Position numbers and translations under genes: made by a program
NCBI RefSeq assembly: GCF_009604385.1
Contig: NZ_WEGJ01000044.1
Location: forward strand, 1 to 49,060
Length of the DNA: 49,060 nucleotides
Direction of reading: 5' to 3'
From: Streptomyces smaragdinus
GTDB lineage: Bacteria; Actinomycetota; Actinomycetes; Streptomycetales; Streptomycetaceae
The notes under the pieces: model-generated
Told to the model about the DNA's origin: nothing
Seen by the model: only the letters and a program-made list of their open reading frames with translations
Databases searched by the model: none
In this document: positions 23,974 to 31,816 of the stretch, piece after piece
Numbering within the stretch: the first letter of the stretch is position 1
Layout of the letters: every line of letters begins with the position of its first letter

Positions 23974-25746
23974 TCACTTCGCGCACTTCTGCTCGTTGGC
24001 GTTCGCCTGCTGGACCCCGTCCGGGACCTTGTCCGGTGCCGCGATCGGGGTGCCGGGGGCGGTGAAGTCCGCGCCCAGCGTCAGCAGCATCGGCTCCCCC
24101 GCCGGTGCCTCGGCGTCCTTCTTCAGCGCGCTCTTCGGCAACCCCATCAGCGCGGCCACGGTGTTGGCCTGGGACTGCTGGTCGGGAGCGTACGTGAGGG
24201 TGGTTTTCGCGGGCTTTTCGGGGTCGTTACCGGCCTGTTCCGCGCTGCCGACGCCCTTGTCCAGCAGCCAGTCCGCCGTATCCGTCGCGGCGCCGGGGAC
24301 GTCTCCGCCGTTCTGCACCTTGACCGAGACGTCCGCCGGGTCGGCCTTCTTCGCGGCGGCCGCCTTCTCCTTCTTCTTCACCTCGGTGAAGGAGACGTCG
24401 CCCTGCATCATCTTCAGCACCGGCGGCGCCTTGGCCTCGTCGATGACGACGGTGGCCTTGCCGCCCTCGGGCTCCTCCGGGTTGTCGAGCACGGGGAGCG
24501 TGATGAAGGTGATGTTCTTCTGCGGGACCTTGCCGAGGTCCTGGGCCAGTTTCTTCAGGCTGTTGATGTCGTCGATGCCGCTGTCCACCGTGAGCGACTT
24601 GGTCGCCGCGTCCGCCAGCTTGAAGAGCTTCTTGGGGTTGGTGAGCGTGTCACCGGACTTCATCTCACGGATCAGCGAGCCGAGGAACTGCTGCTGGATC
24701 TCGATCCGGCTGAGGTCGCTGCCGAAACCGACGGAGTGGCGGGTACGGACGAAAGCCAGCGCCTGCTCGCCCTGCACGGTGTGTTTACCGGCGGGCAGGT
24801 TGAGGTGCGACTTCTCGTCGTTGATGGGCTTGGCGAGACAGACCTCGACGCCGCCGACGGCGGTGGACAGTTCCTTGACCGCGTTGAAGTCCGCGAGCAT
24901 GAAGTGCGTGACCTGCAGACCGGTGATCTTCTCCACGGTCTTCCAGGTGCACCCGGCGTCGCGGCCGCTCTGGCCGAGGCTCTCGTTGAAGCGGGGGGTG
25001 GAGTTGCCGTAGTCGGCCGGGGTGCCGGGGACGGTCTTCCAGTCCCCGGTCTCCTCATCCTTGATCTTGCAGTCCGGAATGTCCGTTATCATGTCGCGCG
25101 GGATACTCAGCACGGTCGCGTTCGACCGGTCCTCGGCGACATGGAAGAGCAGGGTCGTGTCCGCGTGACCGACGCTGTTCTTGTCGCCGTAGGACTCGTT
25201 GCCCTTGCCGCTGCGCTTGTCGGTGCCCATCACCAGGATGTTCACCGGACCCTTGGTGACGGCGGAGTTGTCCTCGCCGTACACCTCGGTGCTGCCGATG
25301 TTGCCGTTCAGCCGCTGCCAGAGGTAGTACGCGCCGCCGGCGCCGGCGACCAGCACGACGCCGAGCGTTATCGCGGTGATCTTCAGCGCCTTGCGCTTGC
25401 CGCTCTGCGGTGCCTTCCCCCGGCGGCGGCTGGGGCGCGGTCCGTCCCGGTCGGGACCGTCGGGGCCGTCGGGCTGGAGCCCCTCGGGGCGGCGCCGGCG
25501 GGAGCCGGGCGGGGCGCCGGTGTCGCCGCGGCGGCGCGGGCCGGGCGGCGCGGCGGTCTCGCGCTGACGGGGCACCGTCGGGCGGGCCGTGCCGTGCGTC
25601 CCGTGACCGTAGGAGGTCTCCTGGCGCGGGGCCCCCCGGGGCGCGGGTGGCTGCAGGCGCATCTCATAGCTGCCGGTGTTGGGGTTGTACACCCACTGGT
25701 CGGCGGGATCCACCTCGCCCGCCTGCCCACGGCCTCGCGTATCCAC
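23974..25746 (-). CDS. LCP family protein 4 with LytR_C domain
   Basis: The largest of the six LCP proteins, 590 residues. The N-terminus VDTRGRGQAGEVDPADQWVYNPNTGSYEMRL is followed by a long Pro/Arg-rich cytoplasmic segment, a membrane helix (about 120-144, KALKITAITLGVVLVAGAGG) and an LCP domain with NILVMGTDKRSGKG, ADTTLLFHVAEDRSNATVLSIPRDM and GEQALAFVRTRHSVGFGSDLSRIEIQQQ. A Lys-rich linker and LytR_C domain (VSVKVQNGGDVPG) follow. GTG 25746 is chosen because GAGGA lies nine bases upstream and the product begins at the conserved DPADQW region. ATG 25818, 24 codons upstream, is a real alternative. Confidence 0.92.
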   Translation of the reverse strand: MDTRGRGQAGEVDPADQWVYNPNTGSYEMRLQPPAPRGAPRQETSYGHGTHGTARPTVPRQRETAAPPGPRRRGDTGAPPGSRRRRPEGLQPDGPDGPDRDGPRPSRRRGKAPQSGKRKALKITAITLGVVLVAGAGGAYYLWQRLNGNIGSTEVYGEDNSAVTKGPVNILVMGTDKRSGKGNESYGDKNSVGHADTTLLFHVAEDRSNATVLSIPRDMITDIPDCKIKDEETGDWKTVPGTPADYGNSTPRFNESLGQSGRDAGCTWKTVEKITGLQVTHFMLADFNAVKELSTAVGGVEVCLAKPINDEKSHLNLPAGKHTVQGEQALAFVRTRHSVGFGSDLSRIEIQQQFLGSLIREMKSGDTLTNPKKLFKLADAATKSLTVDSGIDDINSLKKLAQDLGKVPQKNITFITLPVLDNPEEPEGGKATVVIDEAKAPPVLKMMQGDVSFTEVKKKEKAAAAKKADPADVSVKVQNGGDVPGAATDTADWLLDKGVGSAEQAGNDPEKPAKTTLTYAPDQQSQANTVAALMGLPKSALKKDAEAPAGEPMLLTLGADFTAPGTPIAAPDKVPDGVQQANANEQKCAK

Positions 25747-25963
25747 CGTCGCTCGGTCCTCACGTCGGAAACCAGGTGCGCCTCCCCCCGGGGGCGCTGC
25801 TGAAGGTCTTACCTGCATTGCGGGCCGTCCCCTCGGGAACGGCCGGATCGGCTCACACTATCCGGCCACTTCTGCGACGAGAAACGCCAGTGACACATTC
25901 CACTGCCCCGCGACCCCCCTCACACCCCGGCCCCACCGTTAACTTGCCCCCTCTTGCACTTCT

Positions 25964-27175
25964 TTACCGGCAGATGTCGTCTGTCGGCGTTGTCCCGTTA
26001 TAAGTGGGATCATCCGTCGGATCCCCGGATCGCAGGGGACCCCGGTCCCTGATCTCCACCCCGTCCTTGAAGAGTTTTTTGCCTGCCGCCCCGCCGGCGG
26101 AAGCTCCGCCCGCCCGGTCCTGCTCCTCCGAACGGAACGGCACCCCGCGGTCCTCGCGCAGCGCCCTGAAGAGCTTCTCCGCATCGGGTTGCACCAGTTC
26201 GTCCCGGTTCGTATTCAACTCGTACGGCCGGCGCGGGACGGTGAGGAAGTGCACCTTGTCCATCGGGATGTCACGCATGCCGCGGACGAGTTCGTACAGC
26301 TCCGTCAGATCGGACAGTCCCGGGTCGGTGGTCAGCGACTTGGTCGCCGCGTCCAGCAGCGGCGCCAGCCGCAGCGGGTTCAGCAGCACGCCGTCGCTCT
26401 TGACCTTCTTCACCAGCGACGCCAGGAACTCCTGCTGACGCTCCATCCGCTCGGTGTCGCTGCCGTCGCCGACGGTCTTGCGGGCCCGCACGTAGCCCAG
26501 CGCCTGCTCGCCGTCGAGCACCTGGCGTCCGGCCTTCAGCCGCAGCTTCGCCGGCTTGTCGTTCATCGGCCGGCGTACGCACACCTCGACCCCGCCCACC
26601 GCGTCGACCATGTCCTTGAAGCCGCTGAAGTCGACGATCATGTGGTGGTCGACCCGGATCCCCGTCATGGTCTCCACGACCCGGATCGTGCAGGCGGCGC
26701 CGCCGTAGGAGTAGGCGAAGTTGAACTGGTTGAATTGCTTGCCGCTGTGCTCGCCGTCGGCCCGCCGGCAGCTCGGGATCGGCACCATCAGGTCGCGCGG
26801 CAGGCTCATCGCCACGGCGCTCTTCCGGTCGCCGGCGATGTGCAGCAGGATCACGGTGTCCGAGCGCTGGCCCGAGGTCGTACGGCCGTACTCGCGGTTC
26901 CCGCCGCGGCTGCGGTCGTCGGAGCCGATCAGCAGGATGTTGCGGGCGCCGGTGGCGGCGGGGCGCGGCCGGGCCTTCTCGTACCGCAGCAGCTCCCGCG
27001 CGGTCGCGGAGTCGATCCTGAGGTTGCCGTCGAGGCGCTGGTAGAAGTACCAGCCCAGGCCCGCGACCAGTAACACCGTCAGCGACAGCCCGAGCACCAC
27101 CCAGCGCAGCCACCGCGGCACACGCCCCCGCGACCCGCCCCGGCGGGGCGGCAGCGGCTGCTGGTCGACGGTCAC
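25964..27175 (-). CDS. LCP family protein 5
   Basis: The 403-residue protein has a short basic N-terminus, a membrane helix (about 22-46, LRWVVLGLSLTVLLVAGLGW) and an LCP domain with ARNILLIGSDDRSRG, RSDTVILLHIAGDRK, AMSLPRDLMVPIP, NFAYSYGGAAC and GEQALGYVRARKTVGDGSDTERMERQQE. No LytR_C domain is present; the tail is short and polar. The start is GTG at 27175, with GAGGGA about nine bases upstream. A perfect 8-bp hairpin (27198-27217) lies in its 5' leader. It lies about 215 bp upstream of LCP protein 4 on the same strand. Confidence 0.93.
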   Translation of the reverse strand: MTVDQQPLPPRRGGSRGRVPRWLRWVVLGLSLTVLLVAGLGWYFYQRLDGNLRIDSATARELLRYEKARPRPAATGARNILLIGSDDRSRGGNREYGRTTSGQRSDTVILLHIAGDRKSAVAMSLPRDLMVPIPSCRRADGEHSGKQFNQFNFAYSYGGAACTIRVVETMTGIRVDHHMIVDFSGFKDMVDAVGGVEVCVRRPMNDKPAKLRLKAGRQVLDGEQALGYVRARKTVGDGSDTERMERQQEFLASLVKKVKSDGVLLNPLRLAPLLDAATKSLTTDPGLSDLTELYELVRGMRDIPMDKVHFLTVPRRPYELNTNRDELVQPDAEKLFRALREDRGVPFRSEEQDRAGGASAGGAAGKKLFKDGVEIRDRGPLRSGDPTDDPTYNGTTPTDDICR

Positions 27176-27197
27176 CTGCGCTCATCCCTCACTCGTC

Positions 27198-27217
27198 GGC
27201 AGCCGCGGACGGCTGCC
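27198..27217 (-). promoter_or_regulatory. Hairpin in the leader of LCP protein 5
   Basis: GGCAGCCG (27198-27205) and CGGCTGCC (27210-27217) form a perfect 8-bp stem with a CGGA tetraloop, about 22 bases upstream of the GTG start at 27175. It may affect transcription or ribosome loading, or end read-through from the TIGR03089 gene. Nothing else was recognised in 27176-27347. Confidence 0.4.
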
Positions 27218-27347
27218 CCTCGTGAAGACAGACCGCCGAGACCGGCCCTTGGTTGTACGCCGCGTTGACGCGCGGGCGGGCGGCGTACAGCTCCGGCGTA
27301 CATCTGATCATGATGAACCGGGGGCGGGGGCGGCGCGAGTCGGCGGC

Positions 27348-28082
27348 TCACACCGTATGCGTGACCCGCTCCTCCGTACGCCGCTTCTCGAGCTGCTCGG
27401 GCGTCAGCCGGTCGAGGTTGCGGCACAGCACCACCGACCCCCCGGCCGCCAGCGGGGCCAGCAGGCCCGCCGCGAGGCCCTCCCAGCGCTCCCAGCCCAG
27501 CCCCGTGAGCACCCGGGATCCCGGCGTGAGCCCCAGCCCGGCCGCCGTCTCGCGGGCCCGGCGGACGGTTTCCGCGCCGCTGTACTCCGCGCCGTCGACA
27601 GCCAGCGCCGGCGCCTGCGGGTCGACGGGGGCGTACGGGTCGAAACGGTCGCCCTGGCCCGGGACCTCGACGGCGTAGTCCAGGAACCCCTCGGGCGGGG
27701 TCGGGAAGCGCCCGCCGAGCGGACGCAGGCTCAGCGCCACCCGGTCGCCGGTGCAGGCTCGCGCGGCCTCCAGGGTCTCCGGGCCCGCGACGACCACGTC
27801 CGCGCCGGCCGGGTCGCCGCCGGGTGCCACGACCAGTCCCGTGGACCAGCCCGCGAGGGCCCATACCGCCGACTGCCAGTGCGCCGGGAGCAGCAGGGCG
27901 AGGCGGTCGCCGGGCTGGGCGCCGAGCTCGTCCTGGATCAGATTGGCGGTCTTGGCCACCCAGTTGGCGAACGTCGCCACCGACAGCTCCACCCGCTCGC
28001 CGGTCGCGTCGTCGTAGTACGTGACCAGCGGTCGCGCGGGATCGGTGGACAGGGCATCGCGGAGCAGGCCTTCGGGTGACAT
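27348..28082 (-). CDS. TIGR03089 family protein (AMP-binding-enzyme-like)
   Basis: A 244-residue protein resembling only the N-terminal part of AMP-forming acyl-CoA synthetases: LVTYYDDATGERVELSVATFANWVAKTANLIQDEL and PGDRLALLLPAHWQSAVWALAGW. The ATP/AMP-binding motifs of the full-length enzymes, such as TSGTTG, are missing, so synthetase activity is unlikely. It fits the actinobacterial TIGR03089 family, whose function is unknown. ATG 28082 is used; GTG 28085 directly before it is also in frame. It is divergent from the amidase gene at 28154, leaving 71 bp for both promoters. Confidence 0.85.
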   Translation of the reverse strand: MSPEGLLRDALSTDPARPLVTYYDDATGERVELSVATFANWVAKTANLIQDELGAQPGDRLALLLPAHWQSAVWALAGWSTGLVVAPGGDPAGADVVVAGPETLEAARACTGDRVALSLRPLGGRFPTPPEGFLDYAVEVPGQGDRFDPYAPVDPQAPALAVDGAEYSGAETVRRARETAAGLGLTPGSRVLTGLGWERWEGLAAGLLAPLAAGGSVVLCRNLDRLTPEQLEKRRTEERVTHTV

Positions 28083-28153
28083 CACAGCGGCAGCCTACTC
28101 CGACCGGAATAACCCGAATAGACAGCTATGTTCCGCTGTGCGGAGGATCAGTC

Positions 28154-29479
28154 ATGCGACCACTGACTGTTTCCTCGATAGGCGCCTGCGCCGCCCTCGC
28201 CTTCACGTCCCTCGTGCTGTTCCCCACCGCCGGGGAGTCCCCCCGTACGTCCCTGCTGGCCGGCTCCGTCACGGACGCCGTGCCGGGCAGTACCCAGTCC
28301 CTCCCGCTCGTCCCGCTCGCCGCGGAGAGCTCGGACCGGGCGCCCGGTGCCGCGGCGATAGGGCTGCCGGCCCGTGACGTACACCCCTTCTCCCTGGTCG
28401 GCGTCGTCTGGCGGGATCCGTCCGCCGAGCTGCACGGCACCGTCCAGGTCCGGGCGCGCGGCCGGGACGACGGCGACTGGTCGGCCTGGCAGGACCTCGC
28501 CGTGCACAGCGACGACGCCCCCGACGCCGGCTCCCCGGAGCGCGGCTCCACCGACCGGGGCAGCACGGCGCCGCTGTGGGTCGGCGACTCCGACGGCGTC
28601 CAGGTCCGGGTGACCCCCGAGCCGAGCACCGACAAGGCGCCCACCGCGCTGCCCGCGGGCCTGCGGGTGGAGCTCGTCGACCCCGGCGCCGACCCGGAGG
28701 CCCAGGAGCGGGCGACGCGGTACGAGGGCGAGCCGGCGGCCGCGTCCGACACCGCCTCCGCGGTGAACACGGGGCTGATCTCGGAGGACGGCACGGAGAT
28801 CGAACCGCTCTCCAAGGAGGCCACGGAGATCGAGTCCGCGCAGTTCAACCCGGAACTCTCCCCGGCCATGCGGCCCTTCATCGGCCCCCGCCCGGGCATC
28901 GTCACCCGGCGGGGGTGGGGAGCGGACGAGTCCATACGCGAGAAGGCTTTCAAGTACACCGACACGGTCAAGGCCGCCTTCGTCCACCACTCCGCGACCG
29001 GTAACGACTACCGCTGCTCGGAGGCGCCCGCCGTGCTCCGCAGCATCTACCGGTACCACGTGAAGTCCCTGGGCTGGGCCGACTTCGGCTACAACTTCGC
29101 CGTCGACAAGTGCGGGCGGATCTACGAGGGCCGGGCCGGCGGCGTCACGCGCGCCGTGCTCGGCGCCCACACGTACGGCTTCAACAACAACTCGATGGGC
29201 ATCGCGGTGCTCGGCACGTACACGAGCACCGCGCCCTCCGCGGAGGCCGTGGAGGCGGTGGCCAAGCTCACGGCCTGGAAGCTCGGCCTGTACGGGGCGA
29301 ACCCGAAGGCCACGGTGACCCTGGTGTCGGGGGGCGGGAAGTTCGCCGTCGGGAGCAAGGTCTCGATGCATGTGATCGCCGGCCACCGCGACGGCTTCGC
29401 CACGGACTGCCCGGGCGCGAAGCTGTACGGACAGCTGACGACCGCGCGGACGGACTCGGCGAAGCTGCAGGGGCGGTAG
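28154..29479 (+). CDS. Secreted N-acetylmuramoyl-L-alanine amidase (PGRP/Amidase_2)
   Basis: The 441-residue exported protein begins MRPLTVSSIGACAALAFTSLVLFP, a signal sequence. A linker-like N-terminal region of about 240 residues precedes a PGRP/amidase-2 domain (about 250-435) with VTRRGWGADESIR, KAAFVHHSATGNDYRCSEAP (zinc ligand in His278-His279), DFGYNFAVDKCGRIYEGRAGG and HVIAGHRDGFATDCPGAKLY (His and Cys ligands). It should cleave the amide bond between muramic acid and the stem peptide during wall remodelling. GGAGG at 28142-28146 is seven bases before the ATG. A hairpin at 29486-29514 follows the stop. Confidence 0.93.
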   Translation: MRPLTVSSIGACAALAFTSLVLFPTAGESPRTSLLAGSVTDAVPGSTQSLPLVPLAAESSDRAPGAAAIGLPARDVHPFSLVGVVWRDPSAELHGTVQVRARGRDDGDWSAWQDLAVHSDDAPDAGSPERGSTDRGSTAPLWVGDSDGVQVRVTPEPSTDKAPTALPAGLRVELVDPGADPEAQERATRYEGEPAAASDTASAVNTGLISEDGTEIEPLSKEATEIESAQFNPELSPAMRPFIGPRPGIVTRRGWGADESIREKAFKYTDTVKAAFVHHSATGNDYRCSEAPAVLRSIYRYHVKSLGWADFGYNFAVDKCGRIYEGRAGGVTRAVLGAHTYGFNNNSMGIAVLGTYTSTAPSAEAVEAVAKLTAWKLGLYGANPKATVTLVSGGGKFAVGSKVSMHVIAGHRDGFATDCPGAKLYGQLTTARTDSAKLQGR

Positions 29480-29485
29480 CTGTCG

Positions 29486-29514
29486 GTCCCCCCGGACTGC
29501 ATGTCCCGGGGGAC
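29486..29514 (+). terminator. Likely terminator after the amidase gene
   Basis: GTCCCCC (29486-29492) pairs with GGGGGAC (29508-29514), with a further short pairing inside the loop. The stem begins seven bases after the amidase stop. The next gene starts at 29592 on the same strand. Confidence 0.6.
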
Positions 29515-29591
29515 AACCCCCGGACCCCCGGCCGGGACCGGCCGTCCCGGGAGGACAAGGAAACCCCGCGGCCGAGTAACCTGCTGGGGCT

Positions 29592-30506
29592 ATGTCTTCC
29601 CCGGCTTCCACCACCCGCCGCTGGACCCCCGACGGCCCCTACGACCTCGCCCGCTCGCTGCGCGTGCTGCGGCGCGGGCCGCTCGACCCCACCTGCCGGG
29701 TGGCCGACGGCGCTGTGTGGCGCGCGTCCCGTACGCCCGAAGGCGCGGCCACGGTACGGATCGCCCGCGCCGACGACGCCGTGGCGGGCGAGGCGTGGGG
29801 GCCGGGCGCGGGGTGGCTGCTGGAGCGGCTGCCGGCGCTGCTGGGGGCGGACGACGACCCCGCCGGGTTCACGCCGCGGCACCGGCTGGTGCACGAGGCG
29901 ATGCGGCGCCACCCCGGGATCCGGCTGGTGCGGACGGGACGCGTCTTCGACGCGCTGGTGCCGGCGATCCTGGAGCAGAAGGTCACGACCGACGAGGCGT
30001 TCGCCTCGTACCGGCTGCTGGTGCGCCGCTACGGCGAACCCGCGCCGGGCCCGCTGCCCGGCCTGTACGTGCCGCCGGCGCCGCGCGACTGGGCGCTGAT
30101 CCCGAGCTGGGAGTGGCACAAGGCGAACGTCGACGGCAAGCGCTCGGCGACGATCGTCCGCGCGGCCCGCGTCGCCCGCCGGCTGGACGAGGCCGCGGAC
30201 ATGGACCTGGCCGCGGCCACCCACCGCCTCCAGCTGGTCCCCGGCATCGGCCCGTGGACGGCCGCCGAGGCCCTCCAGCGCAGCAACGGCTTCCCCGACG
30301 CGGTCACGGTCGGCGACCTCCACCTGCCGCGCATCGTCGGCTGGACCCTGGCCCGCGAGCGCGGCGCGGACGACGCGCGGATGCTGGAGCTCCTCGAGCC
30401 GTACGAGGGCCAGCGCCACCGGGCGACGCGCTACATCTGCCTGATCGGCGGCACCCCGCCCCGCCGCGAGCCGAAGCGGCCGGTGGGGGACATCGCGCGG
30501 CTGTAG
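29592..30506 (+). CDS. DNA-3-methyladenine glycosylase family 2 (AlkA-like) protein
   Basis: A 304-residue protein of the helix-hairpin-helix GPD superfamily. The HhH motif LQLVPGIGPWTAAEALQRS is followed by DAVTVGDLHLPRIVG, whose Asp is in the position of the catalytic residue of AlkA. FDALVPAILEQKVTTDEA matches the helix before it. It would excise alkylated bases in base-excision repair. No iron-sulfur Cys cluster of the Nth type is present. The ATG at 29592 lacks a Shine-Dalgarno; TAACCT (29577-29582) lies nine bases upstream and might be a -10 box of a leaderless or near-leaderless transcript. A strong terminator follows. Confidence 0.9.
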   Translation: MSSPASTTRRWTPDGPYDLARSLRVLRRGPLDPTCRVADGAVWRASRTPEGAATVRIARADDAVAGEAWGPGAGWLLERLPALLGADDDPAGFTPRHRLVHEAMRRHPGIRLVRTGRVFDALVPAILEQKVTTDEAFASYRLLVRRYGEPAPGPLPGLYVPPAPRDWALIPSWEWHKANVDGKRSATIVRAARVARRLDEAADMDLAAATHRLQLVPGIGPWTAAEALQRSNGFPDAVTVGDLHLPRIVGWTLARERGADDARMLELLEPYEGQRHRATRYICLIGGTPPRREPKRPVGDIARL

Positions 30507-30510
30507 CCGC

Positions 30511-30542
30511 GACGGCCCCCGGGGGATTCCCCGGGGGCCGTC
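30511..30542. terminator. Bidirectional terminator, 14-bp perfect stem
   Basis: GACGGCCCCCGGGG (30511-30524) pairs with 30529-30542 around a GATT loop. It lies between the convergent glycosylase gene (stop 30506) and acyl-CoA dehydrogenase gene (stop 30559). Confidence 0.9.
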
Positions 30543-30558
30543 CTCGCAGCAGAGGTGC

Positions 30559-31716
30559 CTACGGCAGGTTGCGGGCCATGACGATCCGCTGGACCTGGTT
30601 CGTGCCTTCGTAGATCTGGGTGATCTTCGCGTCCCGCATCATCCGCTCCACCGGATAGTCCCGCGTGTACCCGTACCCGCCCAGCAGCTGGACCGCGTCC
30701 GTCGTGACCTCCATCGCCACGTCCGACGCGAAGCACTTGGCCGCCGCGCCCAGGTACGTGAGGTCCGCGTCGCCGCGCTGGGAGGCCGCCGCCGCCTGGT
30801 AGGTGAGGGCGCGGGCGGCGGAGATCTTCATCGCCATGTCCGCCAGCATGAACTGCAGGCCCTGGAAGTCGCCGATCGGCTTCCCGAACTGCTTGCGCTC
30901 GCGGACGTAGCCCTTGGCGTAGTCCAGGGCGCCCTGCGCCACGCCCAGCGCCTGGGCGGCGATCGTGATGCGGGTGTGGTCCAGGGTCTTCATCGCGGTG
31001 GCGAAGCCCGTGCCCTCGGCGCCGATCATGCGGTCGGCGGGGATGCGGACGTTGTCGAAGTAGACCTCGCGCGTCGGGGAGCCCTTGATGCCGAGCTTCT
31101 TCTCGGGGGCGCCGAAGGAGACGCCCTCGTCGCTCTTCTCCACCACGAAGGCGGAGATGCCCTTGGTCCGCTTGTCGGGGTCGGTGACCGCCATAACCGT
31201 GTAGTACTCGGAGACGCCCGCGTTGGTGATCCAGCGCTTCACGCCGTTGAGCACCCAGTGGTCGCCGTCGCGCACGGCGCGGGTCTTCATGCCGCCCGCG
31301 TCCGAGCCGGCGTCCGGCTCCGAGAGGCAGTACGAGAACATCGCGTCGCCCTTGGCGAGCGCGGGGAGGTACTTCTGCTTCAGCTCGTCGGAGCCGGAGA
31401 TCATCACCGGCAGCGAGCCCAGCTTGTTCACCGCCGGGATCAGGGAGGAGGAGCAGCACACGCGCGCCACCTCCTCGATCACGATGACCGCGGCGAGGGC
31501 GTCGGCGCCGGCGCCGCCGTACTCCTCGGGCACGTGCACGGCGTGCAGGTCGTTCGAGACCAGCGCGTCGAGGGCCTCCTGCGGGAAGCGGGCGTTCTCG
31601 TCCACCTCCGCGGCGAACGGGGCGATCTTCGCCTCGGCCAGGGACCGGACGGCGTCTCGGAGCATGTCGTGCTCCTCCGCCGGACGGTACAGGTCGAATT
31701 CAGGCGCTCCTGCCAA
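30559..31716 (-). CDS. Acyl-CoA dehydrogenase
   Basis: The 385-residue FAD enzyme has the usual length of the family and oxidises acyl-CoA to enoyl-CoA. Signatures are the N-terminal EFDLYRPAEEHDMLRDAVRSLAE, MFSYCLSEPDAGSDAGGMKTRA and WVLNGVKRWITNAG for the flavin site, GFATAMKTLDHTRITIAAQALG, and IYEGTNQVQRIVMARNL at the C-terminus, whose Glu is the likely catalytic base. The start is placed at TTG 31716, with GGAG seven bases upstream, because the product then begins where family members begin. Substrate is not known. A possible operator lies upstream at 31740-31756. Confidence 0.93.
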   Translation of the reverse strand: MAGAPEFDLYRPAEEHDMLRDAVRSLAEAKIAPFAAEVDENARFPQEALDALVSNDLHAVHVPEEYGGAGADALAAVIVIEEVARVCCSSSLIPAVNKLGSLPVMISGSDELKQKYLPALAKGDAMFSYCLSEPDAGSDAGGMKTRAVRDGDHWVLNGVKRWITNAGVSEYYTVMAVTDPDKRTKGISAFVVEKSDEGVSFGAPEKKLGIKGSPTREVYFDNVRIPADRMIGAEGTGFATAMKTLDHTRITIAAQALGVAQGALDYAKGYVRERKQFGKPIGDFQGLQFMLADMAMKISAARALTYQAAAASQRGDADLTYLGAAAKCFASDVAMEVTTDAVQLLGGYGYTRDYPVERMMRDAKITQIYEGTNQVQRIVMARNLP

Positions 31717-31739
31717 GGCTCCACTCCCTGCTCGGACGC

Positions 31740-31756
31740 TAACTACCGTTAAGTAA
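31740..31756 (-). promoter_or_regulatory. Possible operator upstream of the acyl-CoA dehydrogenase gene
   Basis: The A/T-rich imperfect dyad TAACTACCGTTAAGTAA stands out in the GC-rich gap 24 bp before the TTG start. Its shape (TTA and TAA arms about a GG/CC core) recalls the sites of TetR-type regulators of fatty-acid genes, but no regulator gene is adjacent. Confidence 0.25.
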
Positions 31757-31816
31757 TGTAGATGGTAGGCCCGGCGGCCGACGGGCACCACGTGACGTTC
31801 CTAACGGCCGTCCCGC

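Noticed and set aside
27348..28082. Full acyl-CoA synthetase
   Set aside because: Only the N-terminal part of the fold is present and the AMP-binding motifs are missing; the TIGR03089 family explains it better than truncation.
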